NCBI RefSeq assembly: GCF_000717335.1
Contig: NZ_JNYZ01000006.1
Span: 124,001-188,000 of the forward strand
Direction of reading: 5' to 3'
Length of the DNA: 64,000 nucleotides
From: Amycolatopsis jejuensis
GTDB taxonomy: Bacteria; Actinomycetota; Actinomycetes; Mycobacteriales; Pseudonocardiaceae
Under the pieces are notes generated by a model that was not told where the DNA came from, searched no databases, and saw only the letters and a list, made by a program, of their open reading frames with translations. Below, piece by piece: positions 1 to 8,427 of this stretch. The position numbers and the translations under genes were made by a program. The first letter of the stretch is position 1. The number at the start of each line of letters is the position of its first letter.

Positions 1-467
1 CGGTGTGGCTGTTCGTGGCGGTCTGCGCCGCGGTGGCCTTCGTGCTGGGCCTCACCGTCTTCGGACGGCGGCTGCTGGCGATCGGGTCCAACGGCTCCGC
101 CTCGCGGCTGGTCGGGATCCCGGTCGCGAGAACCGTGCTCCTCTCCTTCGTGATCTCCGGTGCGCTTGCCGGTCTGGCCGGGGTGCTGCAGCTGGCGCGC
201 ACCGGCAGCGCGGCGGCCAACATCGGCGCGGGTTACACGCTTCCTGCGCTCGCCGCGGTGTTCCTCGGATCGACAACGATCCGGCCCGGCCGCTTCACGG
301 TTCTGGGGTCACTGGTGGGTGTTTTCTTCGTGGCGGTCAGCGTCAACGGCTTGACGCTCGCCGGTGCCAAGGACTGGGTCGAGCCGGTCTTCAACGGGGC
401 CGCAGTCGTGATTGCGGTTGCGGTGGCCGCGGTACTGGCGAAACGACGACTCGGTGCGGAACGGTGA
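1..467 (+). CDS. ABC transporter permease, ribose/RbsC type (3' part)
   Basis: The gene enters from the left edge; only the last ~154 residues are visible, so the true start lies outside. The piece is hydrophobic, with at least four membrane segments, and carries the pattern of the BPD_transp_2 permeases (RbsC/AraH/XylH): a conserved loop with the run RLVGIPVARTVLLSF, then a TLPALAAVFLGSTTIRPGRF stretch typical of sugar and autoinducer-2 permeases. It forms the membrane channel of an importer whose ATPase and binding protein should lie upstream. Its stop overlaps the start of the next gene (GTGA), so the two are probably translationally coupled. Substrate cannot be read from this fragment. 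Confidence 0.85.
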   Translation, partial: VWLFVAVCAAVAFVLGLTVFGRRLLAIGSNGSASRLVGIPVARTVLLSFVISGALAGLAGVLQLARTGSAAANIGAGYTLPALAAVFLGSTTIRPGRFTVLGSLVGVFFVAVSVNGLTLAGAKDWVEPVFNGAAVVIAVAVAAVLAKRRLGAER

Positions 468-1417
468 GCGAAGTGGATTACCCGGGGGATGGCTGCGGCG
501 TCGAGGACGCCGAATTGATCGAGGTCGCCGACGGCGTCCACGCGTGGATTCAGCCGGATGGAACGTGGTGGATCAACAACGCCGGGTACATCAGCGGCGA
601 CGATTTCGGCATCCTGGTGGACACCTCCTCGACCGAGCTGCGCACGCGGGCTTTCCTCGATGCGGTGGCGGGTGTCTCGGGCGGCAAGCCGCTGCGGTAT
701 GCGATCAACACCCACCACCACGGCGATCACACTTTCGGCAATTCCCTGCTGCCTGCCGAGACCGTGCTGATCGGCCACGGCAACATGCGCGCCGGGCTAC
801 TGGCCGACCGCACGCTCGAGCAGTTTCCGCCGTATTTCTCCCCGCGCCCGCACTTCGGCGCAGTGACCCGGCGCCTGCCCGACCTGACGATCAGCACCGC
901 GACGGAACTCCATCCCGGAGGCAGGCAGGTGCACGTCGTCCCGGTGGGTTTCACGGCCCACACGGAGGGCGACGTCGGGATCTGGATCCCGGACGTCCGC
1001 GTCCTCTTCGCCGGCGACCTCCTGTTCCCCGGCCACACTCCGATGATCATGGCAGGCTCGCCGAGCGGGGCGATCCGGGTACTGGACTGGATCGCGTCGT
1101 TCGGCGCGGAGCTGGTGGTTGCGGGCCATGGGCTTCCGGTCGCCGCGGACGGTCTGCCCGGGATCCTGGACCAGCATCGGCGCTATTACGAGTTCGTCCT
1201 CGAACAAGCCCGGCGGGGAGTGGCGGACGGCCTGACGCAGCTGGAGGTCGCGCAGACGGCCGACCTCGGCGAGTACGGCGAACTCCCGGACCCGGAGAGG
1301 TTCGTCCTGAATGTGCACAGCGCGTACGCCGAGCTGGCGGGCGGTTCGACCGACCGGGCAGCGGCACTTGCGGACGCGGTCGCGTGGCTGGGGCGGCCCA
1401 TCCGGACGAAGGCGTGA
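464..1417 (+). CDS. MBL-fold metallo-hydrolase
   Basis: A 317-residue protein with the metallo-beta-lactamase zinc signature THHHGDH (about residue 83), a later conserved His in VGFTAHTEGD, an Asp in LFAGDLLFPG and a C-terminal His in VAGHGLP. These are the usual metal ligands of the superfamily, so it should be a two-metal hydrolase (lactonase, thioesterase or phosphodiesterase type; substrate unknown). I chose GTG at 464 because it overlaps the permease stop and gives a normal family length; a longer in-frame extension reads through the permease in another frame and is not credible. The coupling to a sugar-type permease and a downstream ROK regulator suggests a role in using the transported compound, which is inference. 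Confidence 0.85.
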   Translation: MSEVDYPGDGCGVEDAELIEVADGVHAWIQPDGTWWINNAGYISGDDFGILVDTSSTELRTRAFLDAVAGVSGGKPLRYAINTHHHGDHTFGNSLLPAETVLIGHGNMRAGLLADRTLEQFPPYFSPRPHFGAVTRRLPDLTISTATELHPGGRQVHVVPVGFTAHTEGDVGIWIPDVRVLFAGDLLFPGHTPMIMAGSPSGAIRVLDWIASFGAELVVAGHGLPVAADGLPGILDQHRRYYEFVLEQARRGVADGLTQLEVAQTADLGEYGELPDPERFVLNVHSAYAELAGGSTDRAAALADAVAWLGRPIRTKA

Positions 1418-1446
1418 CGGGGTGAGCACGCGGTCCGGGGGCACCC

Positions 1447-1463
1447 CGCCCACATAGTGGGCG
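1447..1463. repeat. 7-bp perfect inverted repeat before the ROK gene
   Basis: CGCCCAC, a 3-base spacer, then GTGGGCG. It lies 30 bp after the MBL gene and 38 bp before the ROK start. It could be an operator for the ROK regulator or a weak hairpin terminator; no T-run follows, which argues for an operator. Confidence 0.35.
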
Positions 1464-1501
1464 CGCGGGAGTCCGGGCCGGTGGTCTGTCACGATCCCCT
1501 C

Positions 1502-2722
1502 ATGACCTCCCGGCGAGTGGGGGCCGAGGATTTACCAGGAACACTGTCGCGCGGGCCCCGGCGCGGTGCCAGCGCGAGCGTGGTCCTGCGCGCGGTGCTC
1601 GATCACGGACCGATCGCCCGGAGTGCCATCGCCCGGCGGACCGGGCTGTCCGCGGCTGCGGTCACCGGGCACACCGTCGAGCTGATCCGGCTCGGTCTCC
1701 TGCGTGAACTGCCGGAGGAGCCCGGTCCGAAGGGGCCGGGCCGTCCGCACGTCCCGGTCGATCTCGACACCGGGCGGCACGTCGTCTGCGGGGTGCACCT
1801 CGCCGTGCACCATGCCACGGTCGCGCTGCTCGACCTGCGCGGCAATGTCCTGGTACAGCACGAAGAACCGCACGCCGGGCTCGGTGCGGAGGAGCTGCTC
1901 GCCCGTACCACCGAGATCCTCGACGACCTGCTGCTGGAGCACGCGCCGGACCGGACGCCGCTCGGGCTCGGCGTGGCCACCGGCGGCTGGGTGGACCGGG
2001 CGTCCGGCACGGTCGTCGAGCACGCGATGCTGGGCTGGCGGGACGTGCCCGTCCGGGCGCTGCTGACGTCCGGTACCGGTTTCGCCGTCGAGATCGACGG
2101 CCACGCACGGGCGCTGGTGCGCGCGGAACGGCTGCTCGGGCGACGGCGGTCCCGCGAGAGCGTGGTGCAGCTCTTCACCGGCAATGTGGTCGACGCCGCG
2201 TTCGCGACCGGGGACACCGTGCACCACGGCCCGCGTTCGGCGGCGGGCGCGGTGGCCCACCTGCCGGTGGACGGCAGTACCGAACCGTGCCGGTGCGGGC
2301 GCGCCGGCTGCCTCGAAGCGGCCGTTTCGGAACAAACGCTCGCGCGCCGCGGCGCCGAAATGGGATTGCTCGCGGACGAATCCTTTCCGCAATTACTCGC
2401 CCTCGCCGCCAACGGCGACCCTATTGCCCGGAAATTGTTCTTCGACCGGGCGCGGCTCGTGGGACAGGCTGCGGCATTGCTGATCGACGTGCTCAATCCG
2501 GAGATTCTCGTTCTCGTGGACCGGAGTGTAGCGCAGCTGCCGGACTGCCTTCCCATCATCCGGGAAGAGGTCCGGACCCGGTCGCTTGCCTGCGGGGACG
2601 TCGAGGAAACCGTTGTGGGGACGAGCTTTCCCGGGACCGAACTGGCCACCGCAGGCGGTGTCGTGATGCTGGACGCACTTTTCGAGGACCCGCTGGGTCC
2701 GCTGCTGGCGCGCGTTTCGTGA
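1502..2722 (+). CDS. ROK-family transcriptional regulator
   Basis: A 406-residue protein. An N-terminal winged helix-turn-helix (about residues 20-75, containing GPIARSAIARRTGLSAAAVT) is followed by a ROK sugar-kinase-like domain. The zinc-binding ROK signature is visible as CRCGRAGCLEAAVS (about residue 260), just after the GAVAHLPV segment. This is the NagC/XylR-type arrangement: repressors of sugar genes that sense a sugar or sugar phosphate. The ATG at 1502 is chosen because it begins directly before the HTH; a GTG at 1457 is in frame but adds an unconserved leader. Its position after a sugar-type permease suggests that it controls that operon. Confidence 0.85.
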   Translation: MTSRRVGAEDLPGTLSRGPRRGASASVVLRAVLDHGPIARSAIARRTGLSAAAVTGHTVELIRLGLLRELPEEPGPKGPGRPHVPVDLDTGRHVVCGVHLAVHHATVALLDLRGNVLVQHEEPHAGLGAEELLARTTEILDDLLLEHAPDRTPLGLGVATGGWVDRASGTVVEHAMLGWRDVPVRALLTSGTGFAVEIDGHARALVRAERLLGRRRSRESVVQLFTGNVVDAAFATGDTVHHGPRSAAGAVAHLPVDGSTEPCRCGRAGCLEAAVSEQTLARRGAEMGLLADESFPQLLALAANGDPIARKLFFDRARLVGQAAALLIDVLNPEILVLVDRSVAQLPDCLPIIREEVRTRSLACGDVEETVVGTSFPGTELATAGGVVMLDALFEDPLGPLLARVS

Positions 2723-2753
2723 ATCGCCGGGGTTATTTCACGGCCGCGCAAAA

Positions 2754-2783
2754 TTGACGCCGGCCGCGGCGGCGCCGAAGAAT
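2754..2783 (+). promoter_or_regulatory. Candidate promoter of the organosulfur operon
   Basis: TTGACG (2754-2759), an 18-bp spacer, then AAGAAT (2778-2783). It lies in the 132-bp gap between the ROK gene and the binding-protein gene. The -35 box is good, the -10 box weak. No other feature was recognised in this gap. Confidence 0.35.
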
Positions 2784-2854
2784 GAGCGTATCCCCGCCGG
2801 TGAAACGCGATCCTCGCGCCGGCCGCCGCATCCCCGAACCGAAAGAGCGCCGCC

Positions 2855-3925
2855 GTGCACACACTCCGAAAAACCCGCTCGAAACCCCGTTCGCCGAAAA
2901 TGACCGGTTTCGCCCTCGCCACCGTCCTGCTCGCGGGGTCGGTGCTCTCGGGATGCGCATCGGCCACCGCTACCGGCGCCCCGGGTCAGCCCGAGCAGCT
3001 CGAACTGCGGTACCAGGGCGGCGCGAACGCGGTGAACCTCGCCGAGCTCGCCGAGGATCTGGGCTACTTCGGCAAGATCAAGCTGAAGTGGGTCGGCAAC
3101 ACGATCAGCGGCCCGCAGGACATCCAGTCCACGGCCACCGACCAGACCGATTTCGGCGGCGCCTTCTCCGGTGCCATCGCCAAGCTCGTCGACGCCGGGG
3201 CCCCGGTCAAGGCGGTGGTCAACTACTACGGCTCGGACGACAAGACGTTCCTCGGCTTCTACACCAAGCAGGACAGCCCGATCCGGACCGCACGCGACCT
3301 GATCGGCAAGAAGGTGGGGGTCAACACCGTCGGCGCGAACCTCGAAGCCGTCCTGGACACCTGGCTCAAGCAACAGGGGCTGTCCGAGGCCGAAATCAAA
3401 CAGGTGCAGCTGGTCGTCATCCCGCCGGTCAACGCCGAGCAGGCGCTGCGCAACGGGCAGCTCGACGTCGCCGCACTGCAGGGGGTCCTGCAGGACCACG
3501 CGGTCGCCACCGGCGGTGTCCGCGCGCTGTTCAGCGACGTCGCCGCGTTCGGCCCGTACAACGGCGGGTCCTACGTGCTGCGCAAGGACTTCATCAAGAA
3601 GAACCCGGAGACGGCGAAGGTGTTCGTCGCCGCGATCGCCCGCGCGATCGAGTGGGAACGGGTCACGCCCCGCGAGGACGTCATCGCCCGCTTCACCAAG
3701 ATCATCCAGGCGCGCGGCCGCAACGAGGACACCAGCACGCTCAAGTACTGGAAGAGCGTCGCCATCACCCACGGCGGCCTGATCAGCGACCAGGACTACG
3801 CCCGCTGGACGCCCTGGCTGCGGGAACAGGGCTTCATCAAGAGCGACACCCTCGACCCGGCGAAGATCTACACCAACGAGTTCAACCCCTACCGTGACGG
3901 CGCGACCCCGGCGGCCGGAAAATGA
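2855..3925 (+). CDS. ABC substrate-binding lipoprotein, sulfonate/nitrate (SsuA/TauA) type
   Basis: A 356-residue secreted binding protein. The N-terminus has basic residues, a hydrophobic stretch and the lipobox LSGC with the lipidated Cys at residue 34. The mature part has the SsuA/THI5-like pattern: a beta strand ending in RYQGGANAVNLAELAEDLGYF, a long middle with TDFGGAFSGAIAKL, and NSPIRTARDLIGKKVGVN-like features of periplasmic family 16 proteins. The GTG start at 2855 is preceded by GAAAGAG with a 7-base gap; an internal ATG at 2900 would shorten the signal peptide n-region. Its stop overlaps the next ATG (ATGA). Binding of alkanesulfonates or related sulfur compounds is inferred from the family and from the oxygenases downstream. 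Confidence 0.88.
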   Translation: MHTLRKTRSKPRSPKMTGFALATVLLAGSVLSGCASATATGAPGQPEQLELRYQGGANAVNLAELAEDLGYFGKIKLKWVGNTISGPQDIQSTATDQTDFGGAFSGAIAKLVDAGAPVKAVVNYYGSDDKTFLGFYTKQDSPIRTARDLIGKKVGVNTVGANLEAVLDTWLKQQGLSEAEIKQVQLVVIPPVNAEQALRNGQLDVAALQGVLQDHAVATGGVRALFSDVAAFGPYNGGSYVLRKDFIKKNPETAKVFVAAIARAIEWERVTPREDVIARFTKIIQARGRNEDTSTLKYWKSVAITHGGLISDQDYARWTPWLREQGFIKSDTLDPAKIYTNEFNPYRDGATPAAGK

Positions 3926-4710
3926 GCACCCCGGCCAAAATCGGCATCCGCGGCGTGACCAAGACCTTCGGCGCGCTGACCGCACTCGACGACATCACCC
4001 TCGACATCGCCGACGGCACGTTCCTCGCGCTGGTCGGGCCGAGCGGGTCGGGCAAGTCGACGCTTCTCGACCTGCTCGGAGGCCTCGCCACGCCGACGTC
4101 CGGCGAGGTGCTCATCGACGGCGCCCCGGTCATCGGCCCCGGCCTCGACCGCGGCGTGGTTTTCCAGCAGTACGCGCTCTTTCCGTGGCGCACCGCACGC
4201 GGCAACGTCGAGTTCGGTCTCGAAGGCGGGCCGCTCGGCAAACGCGAACGGGCGGAGCGGGCCCGCGAATACCTCGACCTGGTAGGGCTTTCCGGGTTCG
4301 AGGACCGGTATCCGCACGAGCTTTCGGGCGGGATGAAGCAACGCGTCGCCATCGCCCGCAGTCTCGCGTACGACCCGGCCGTGCTGCTGATGGACGAGCC
4401 GTTCGCCGCGCTCGATGCCCAGACCCGCGAGCAGCTGCAGGAGGAACTGCTGCGGATCTGGCATCGGACCGGCAAGACGATCGTGTTCATCACGCACGGC
4501 ATCGACGAAGCGGTGTACCTGGGCCAGCGGGTGGCCGTGCTGACGTCCCGTCCCGGGCGGCTCAAGGCGGTCGTCGACATCGACCTCGGTGACCGCGGCG
4601 GTGACCTGCGTTCCGACCCGGAGTTCGGCAGGCACCGGCATCTGCTCTGGGAACTGCTGCACGAAGAGGTCGAAAAGGCCGCCGAGACCGAACGGAGTGC
4701 CGTGCGATGA
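3922..4710 (+). CDS. ABC transporter ATPase, SsuB/TauB type
   Basis: 262 residues. Walker A GPSGSGKST (about residue 41), Q-loop FQQYALFPW, signature LSGGMKQR, Walker B VLLMDEP and the switch His in FITHGIDEA are all present, so it should be a functional nucleotide-binding domain. The GIDEAVYLGQRV ending is typical of the nitrate/sulfonate/taurine (NitT/TauT) import ATPases. It starts inside the stop of the binding-protein gene and ends inside the start of the permease gene, consistent with stoichiometric assembly of one importer. Confidence 0.92.
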   Translation: MSTPAKIGIRGVTKTFGALTALDDITLDIADGTFLALVGPSGSGKSTLLDLLGGLATPTSGEVLIDGAPVIGPGLDRGVVFQQYALFPWRTARGNVEFGLEGGPLGKRERAERAREYLDLVGLSGFEDRYPHELSGGMKQRVAIARSLAYDPAVLLMDEPFAALDAQTREQLQEELLRIWHRTGKTIVFITHGIDEAVYLGQRVAVLTSRPGRLKAVVDIDLGDRGGDLRSDPEFGRHRHLLWELLHEEVEKAAETERSAVR

Positions 4711-5555
4711 CCACCACCCTGAAGGCACCCACCGGACCCACCGCCCCCGCCGGGACCCCGGCGCGAGCGGAACCGAAGCGGCGGAAGCGGGTGCGGAGCC
4801 GCGTCCCGCACGGCTGGGTCGCGGTGGTGCTTTTCCTGGCGGTGTGGGAGCTCGTTCCCCGGTTCGTCCTCGGCGAGGACACCCGGACCTTCCTGCCGCC
4901 GGTGTCCGAGGACCTGCAGGCGCTGTGGGGCCTCGCGGCCGACGGGCAGCTCGCCGACCACCTCCTGGCGAGCATCGGCCGCTCGGCCGCCGGGTTCGCC
5001 GTCGCGGTGGCCGTCGCCGTCCCGCTCGGATTGCTGATCGGCTGGTACCGCCCGGTCGCCCGGTTCCTCCAGCCCTTGCTGGAACTGGCGCGCAACACCG
5101 CGGCGCTGGCGCTGCTGCCGGTGTTCACGCTGCTGCTGGGCATCGGCGAGCTGTCGAAGGTGAGCCTGGTCGTCTACGCCTGCGTGTGGCCGGTGCTGCT
5201 CAACACGATCGCCGGGGTGCACTCGGTGGACCCGTTGCTGGTCAAGGCCGCGCGCTCGCTCGGGCTGTCCAGTCCGCGGCTGTTCCGGAAGGTGATCCTG
5301 CCCTCGGCGGTGCCGACGGTGTTCACCGGACTGCGGATGGCCGCCTCGTACTCGGTGCTGGTGCTGATCGCCGCCGAGATGGTCGGCGCGAAGGCCGGGC
5401 TCGGGTACCTGATCAACACCACCCAGGTCAATTTCCAGATTCCCCAGATGTACGCCGGGATCATCGCCGTCTCGGTGCTCGGACTGGTCGTCAACCAAGG
5501 CTTCGTCGTGCTGGAGCGGCGGGTTTCGACGTGGCGCGGGAAGGAGAAACCGTGA
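4707..5555 (+). CDS. ABC transporter permease, SsuC/TauC type
   Basis: 282 residues with about six membrane segments. The first ~35 residues are a charged Pro/Ala/Lys-rich cytoplasmic tail. The EAA-loop region that docks to the ATPase is visible as AARSLGLSSPRLFRKVILPS, followed by the conserved GAKAGLGYLI motif of SsuC/TauC. The ATG overlaps the ATPase stop by four bases, and its own stop overlaps the next GTG. Together with the two preceding genes it makes a complete organosulfur importer. Confidence 0.9.
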   Translation: MTTTLKAPTGPTAPAGTPARAEPKRRKRVRSRVPHGWVAVVLFLAVWELVPRFVLGEDTRTFLPPVSEDLQALWGLAADGQLADHLLASIGRSAAGFAVAVAVAVPLGLLIGWYRPVARFLQPLLELARNTAALALLPVFTLLLGIGELSKVSLVVYACVWPVLLNTIAGVHSVDPLLVKAARSLGLSSPRLFRKVILPSAVPTVFTGLRMAASYSVLVLIAAEMVGAKAGLGYLINTTQVNFQIPQMYAGIIAVSVLGLVVNQGFVVLERRVSTWRGKEKP

Positions 5556-6877
5556 GCAGGCAGTTGCATCTCAACGCATTCGTGATGCCGAACGGGCACC
5601 ACGAGGCCGCATGGCGGCATCCGTCGACGGATCCGCACCGGGCACGGACACTGCAGCACTACATCGACATCGCCCGCACCGCGGAGCGCGGCAAGCTGGA
5701 TTCCCTGTTCCTCGCCGACGGCGTCGCACTGTGGAGCAACGTCAAACACAACTCGCACAGTCACTTCGAGCCGTTGACCCTGCTGTCCGCGCTCGCCGCG
5801 ACGACCGTCCACATCGGACTCATCGCGACCGCGTCCACCACCTACAACGAGCCGTACCACCTGGCGCGGAAGTTCGCGTCGCTCGACCACCTTTCCGGCG
5901 GCCGGGCGGGCTGGAACATCGTCACCTCGGCGGGCGTGGACGAGGCCCGCAACTTCAACCTCGGCGCCCGTCCGGCGCACGAGCTGCGGTACGCGCGGGC
6001 GACCGAGTTCGTCGAGGTCGTCAAGAAACTCTGGGACAGCTGGGACGACGACGCCGCGGTGCTCGACAAGGCCAGCGGGATCTACGCCGACACCGGGCTG
6101 ATCCGGCCGATCGAGCACAGCGGCGAGCACTTCCAGGTACACGGGGCGCTGAACATCGCACGGCCGGTGCAGGGCCACCCGCTGCTGGTGCAGGCCGGTT
6201 CGTCGGAAACCGGCAAGGAGTACGCGGCCCGGCACGCCGAGGCGGTGTTCACCGCGCAGCAGACGTTCGCCGAGGGCAAGGCGTTCTACGAGGACGTCAA
6301 GGGCAGGCTGGCGAAGTACGGCCGCACGCCGGACGAGATCAAGATCCTGCCGGGGATTTCCCCGATCATCGGCCGGACCAGCGAGGAGGCGCGGGCCCGC
6401 GCGGCCGAGCTGAACTCGCTGATCACGCCGGAGTACGGGCTCCACCAGCTTTCGACGCTGCTCGACCACGACCTCACCGGCAGCCCGCTGGACGGCCCGC
6501 TGCCCGAGGTCGGGTCGTTCACCGAAGGCGCGCAGAGCCGGCTCGCGCTCGTCGTCGGACTGGCCCGGCGCGAAAACCTGACGATCCGGCAGCTCCTCGA
6601 ACGGCTCGCCGGTGGCCGCGGCCACCGCGTTTTCGCCGGTACCCCGGCCGAGATCGCGGACGAACTGGAGCAGTGGTTCACCGATGGCGCGGCGGACGGC
6701 TTCAACGTCATGCCGCCGACCCTGCCCGGCGGGCTCGACGATTTCGTCGACCTCGTCGTCCCGGAACTGCGGAGGCGCGGGCTTTTCCGCACCGAATACA
6801 CCGGCACCACCCTCCGCGAGCACTACGGCCTCGCCCGGCCGGTCAACCGAAACCGAGTGAAGGAGCACGCCGCATGA
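5552..6877 (+). CDS. FMN-dependent monooxygenase, NtaA/SnaA/DszA (SoxA) family
   Basis: 441 residues of the bacterial luciferase-like fold, NtaA/SnaA/DszA/SsuD-related branch. The N-terminus RQLHLNAFVMPNGHHEAAWR is highly characteristic, as are the segments DSLFLADGVALW, LDHLSGGRAGWNIVTSAG and the QAGSSETGKEYAARHAEAVF block. Enzymes of this group use FMNH2 supplied by a separate reductase and O2 to oxidise sulfonates, dibenzothiophene sulfone, nitrilotriacetate or dimethylsulfide-type compounds. The GTG start at 5552 is set by its four-base overlap with the permease stop. In this operon it most likely releases sulfite from an imported organosulfur compound. The flavin-reductase-like gene at 7771 is a possible FMNH2 source but lies on the other strand. 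Confidence 0.87.
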   Translation: MSRQLHLNAFVMPNGHHEAAWRHPSTDPHRARTLQHYIDIARTAERGKLDSLFLADGVALWSNVKHNSHSHFEPLTLLSALAATTVHIGLIATASTTYNEPYHLARKFASLDHLSGGRAGWNIVTSAGVDEARNFNLGARPAHELRYARATEFVEVVKKLWDSWDDDAAVLDKASGIYADTGLIRPIEHSGEHFQVHGALNIARPVQGHPLLVQAGSSETGKEYAARHAEAVFTAQQTFAEGKAFYEDVKGRLAKYGRTPDEIKILPGISPIIGRTSEEARARAAELNSLITPEYGLHQLSTLLDHDLTGSPLDGPLPEVGSFTEGAQSRLALVVGLARRENLTIRQLLERLAGGRGHRVFAGTPAEIADELEQWFTDGAADGFNVMPPTLPGGLDDFVDLVVPELRRRGLFRTEYTGTTLREHYGLARPVNRNRVKEHAA

Positions 6878-7770
6878 CCACCATCGACACCGACGTCCGC
6901 AAGCTGACCGGGAGGATCGGCGCCGAGATCGTCGGCCTCGACCCGGCCGGTGAGCTGGACCCCGGCCAGGTCACCTTCCTGACCGACGCACTGCACACGC
7001 ACAAGGCATTGCTGTTCCGGAACGTCGAGCTCGACGACGAAGGCCAGCAGCGTTTCGCCCGCCACTTCGGCGAGCTCACGAAAGCCCACCCGACCGTCCC
7101 GTCGGTGGACGGCGCGCCCAGCGTGCTGCCGGTCGACAGCGAGGAAGGCCGCGCCAACAACTGGCACACCGACGTCACGTTCGTGCTGAACCCGCCGAAG
7201 GCCAGCACGCTGCGCAGCATCGTCGTGCCGCCGTACGGGGGTGAGACGCTGATCGCGAACTCCGCCGCGGCGTACCGGGACCTGCCGGAGCCGTTGCGGG
7301 CTTTGGCGGACACTCTCCGCGCGGTGCACACCAACGACTACGACTACGTCAAGGCCCCGGAAACCGTGGACGACAAGGAAAAGGAGCGGCGGGCCCAGTT
7401 CGTCTCGCGGAAGTACCGGACCGTGCACCCAGTGGTCCGGGTACACCCGGCGACCGGTGAGCGAGGCCTGTACGTCGGCGGCTTCGCCCAGCGGATCGTC
7501 GGCCTGTCGACCGGCGAATCCCGCGACCTGCTGCGGCTGCTGCAGTCGTACGTGACCCGGCCGGAGAACATCGTGCGGGTGCCGTGGGAACCGAACCAGC
7601 TGGTGCTGTTCGACAACCGGATCACCCAGCACTATGCGGTCGACAACTACGACGACCTCCCCCGGCGGCTGAACCGCGTGACGGTCGCGGGGGACATCCC
7701 GGTCGGCACCGACGGGGAGCCCAGCACGTCACTGGAAGGCGACGCTTCCCACTACACGACCGTGGGGTAG
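6874..7770 (+). CDS. TauD/TfdA-family Fe(II)/2-oxoglutarate dioxygenase
   Basis: 298 residues. The facial triad is visible: H-x-D in NWHTDVTF (about residue 98) and the distal His in ITQHYAVDNY, with the 2-oxoglutarate-binding Arg in RRLNRVTVAGD. The family is known for taurine and alkyl sulfate cleavage, giving sulfite or sulfate plus an aldehyde. It overlaps the monooxygenase stop by four bases (ATGA), so it is the fifth gene of one transcript. Having both a flavin monooxygenase and a 2-oxoglutarate dioxygenase behind a single importer widens the range of sulfur compounds that can be used. Confidence 0.9.
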   Translation: MTTIDTDVRKLTGRIGAEIVGLDPAGELDPGQVTFLTDALHTHKALLFRNVELDDEGQQRFARHFGELTKAHPTVPSVDGAPSVLPVDSEEGRANNWHTDVTFVLNPPKASTLRSIVVPPYGGETLIANSAAAYRDLPEPLRALADTLRAVHTNDYDYVKAPETVDDKEKERRAQFVSRKYRTVHPVVRVHPATGERGLYVGGFAQRIVGLSTGESRDLLRLLQSYVTRPENIVRVPWEPNQLVLFDNRITQHYAVDNYDDLPRRLNRVTVAGDIPVGTDGEPSTSLEGDASHYTTVG

Positions 7771-8421
7771 TCACGGTGCCAGCCCCCGGGATGCGGCCCA
7801 CGGCGGCAGCCCGGGCAGGCCCGAGGCCGGCAACGGTGGGGCGCTTACCTGGTTCAGCTCGGTGCAGAAAGTCGGCCCGGGCATCCGCCCCACCGGCTGC
7901 AGCCGCACGGTGTAGCTGTCGTCGACCAGCCCTGGCTGGAAATGCGCGTGCTGCACCTCCCCGATGATCAGGACACTGGAACCAAGATCGACCGCGGTGT
8001 GCAGTGTGCATTCGAAGCTCACCGGTGCTTCGCGGATCCGGGGTGCCGCGATGGCGACGCAGGGAGCCGGGGTCAGGCCGGTGACCTCGAACTCGTCCAC
8101 GGAACCGGGGAATTCCAATGAGGTCGTGACCAGCGCGGGCAGTAACCCGGCCGTCGCGATGTTCACCACGAACTCCCCGGTTTCGCGGACGCAGCGCAGC
8201 GTGTCCTTGCCTTCCCGCCCGTCCGTTTTCGTCTTGTCGATCGACACACCGAGCATCGGCGGAAAGGAGGACACCACGGTGAAGAAGCTGAACGGCGCGA
8301 TGTTGAAGGTTCCGGCAGCGGCCAAGCTGGACACCCACGCGATCGGGCGCGGGATCACGCTGCCGGTCAGCAGTTTGTACACGTGTTTCCGCGAAAGGTC
8401 CGAAATGGCGACTGACGGCAT
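7771..8421 (-). CDS. Flavin-reductase-like (flavoredoxin/DIM6-NTAB) protein
   Basis: 216 residues with the FMN-binding split-barrel pattern of the flavin-reductase-like family: an N-terminal TGSVIPRPIAWVSSL, then FNIAPFSFFTVVSSFPPMLG, DTLRCVRETGEFVVNIAT and EVQHAHF. It should bind FMN, reduce flavin with NAD(P)H or act as a flavoredoxin. It is the last gene of the minus-strand importer operon, 6 bp after LivG, and ends exactly where the dioxygenase gene ends on the other strand. It may serve the neighbouring FMN monooxygenase or the catabolic pathway; the sequence does not decide. The C-terminal ~30 residues are Pro/Ala-rich and unconserved in appearance. Confidence 0.82.
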   Translation of the reverse strand: MPSVAISDLSRKHVYKLLTGSVIPRPIAWVSSLAAAGTFNIAPFSFFTVVSSFPPMLGVSIDKTKTDGREGKDTLRCVRETGEFVVNIATAGLLPALVTTSLEFPGSVDEFEVTGLTPAPCVAIAAPRIREAPVSFECTLHTAVDLGSSVLIIGEVQHAHFQPGLVDDSYTVRLQPVGRMPGPTFCTELNQVSAPPLPASGLPGLPPWAASRGLAP

Positions 8422-8427
8422 GCGGGC

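Noticed and set aside
4589..5551. In-frame N-terminal extension of the FMN monooxygenase through the permease gene
   Set aside because: The extension is out of frame with a clear permease and reads as Arg/Gly-rich sequence; the GTG at 5552 gives the exact family N-terminus.
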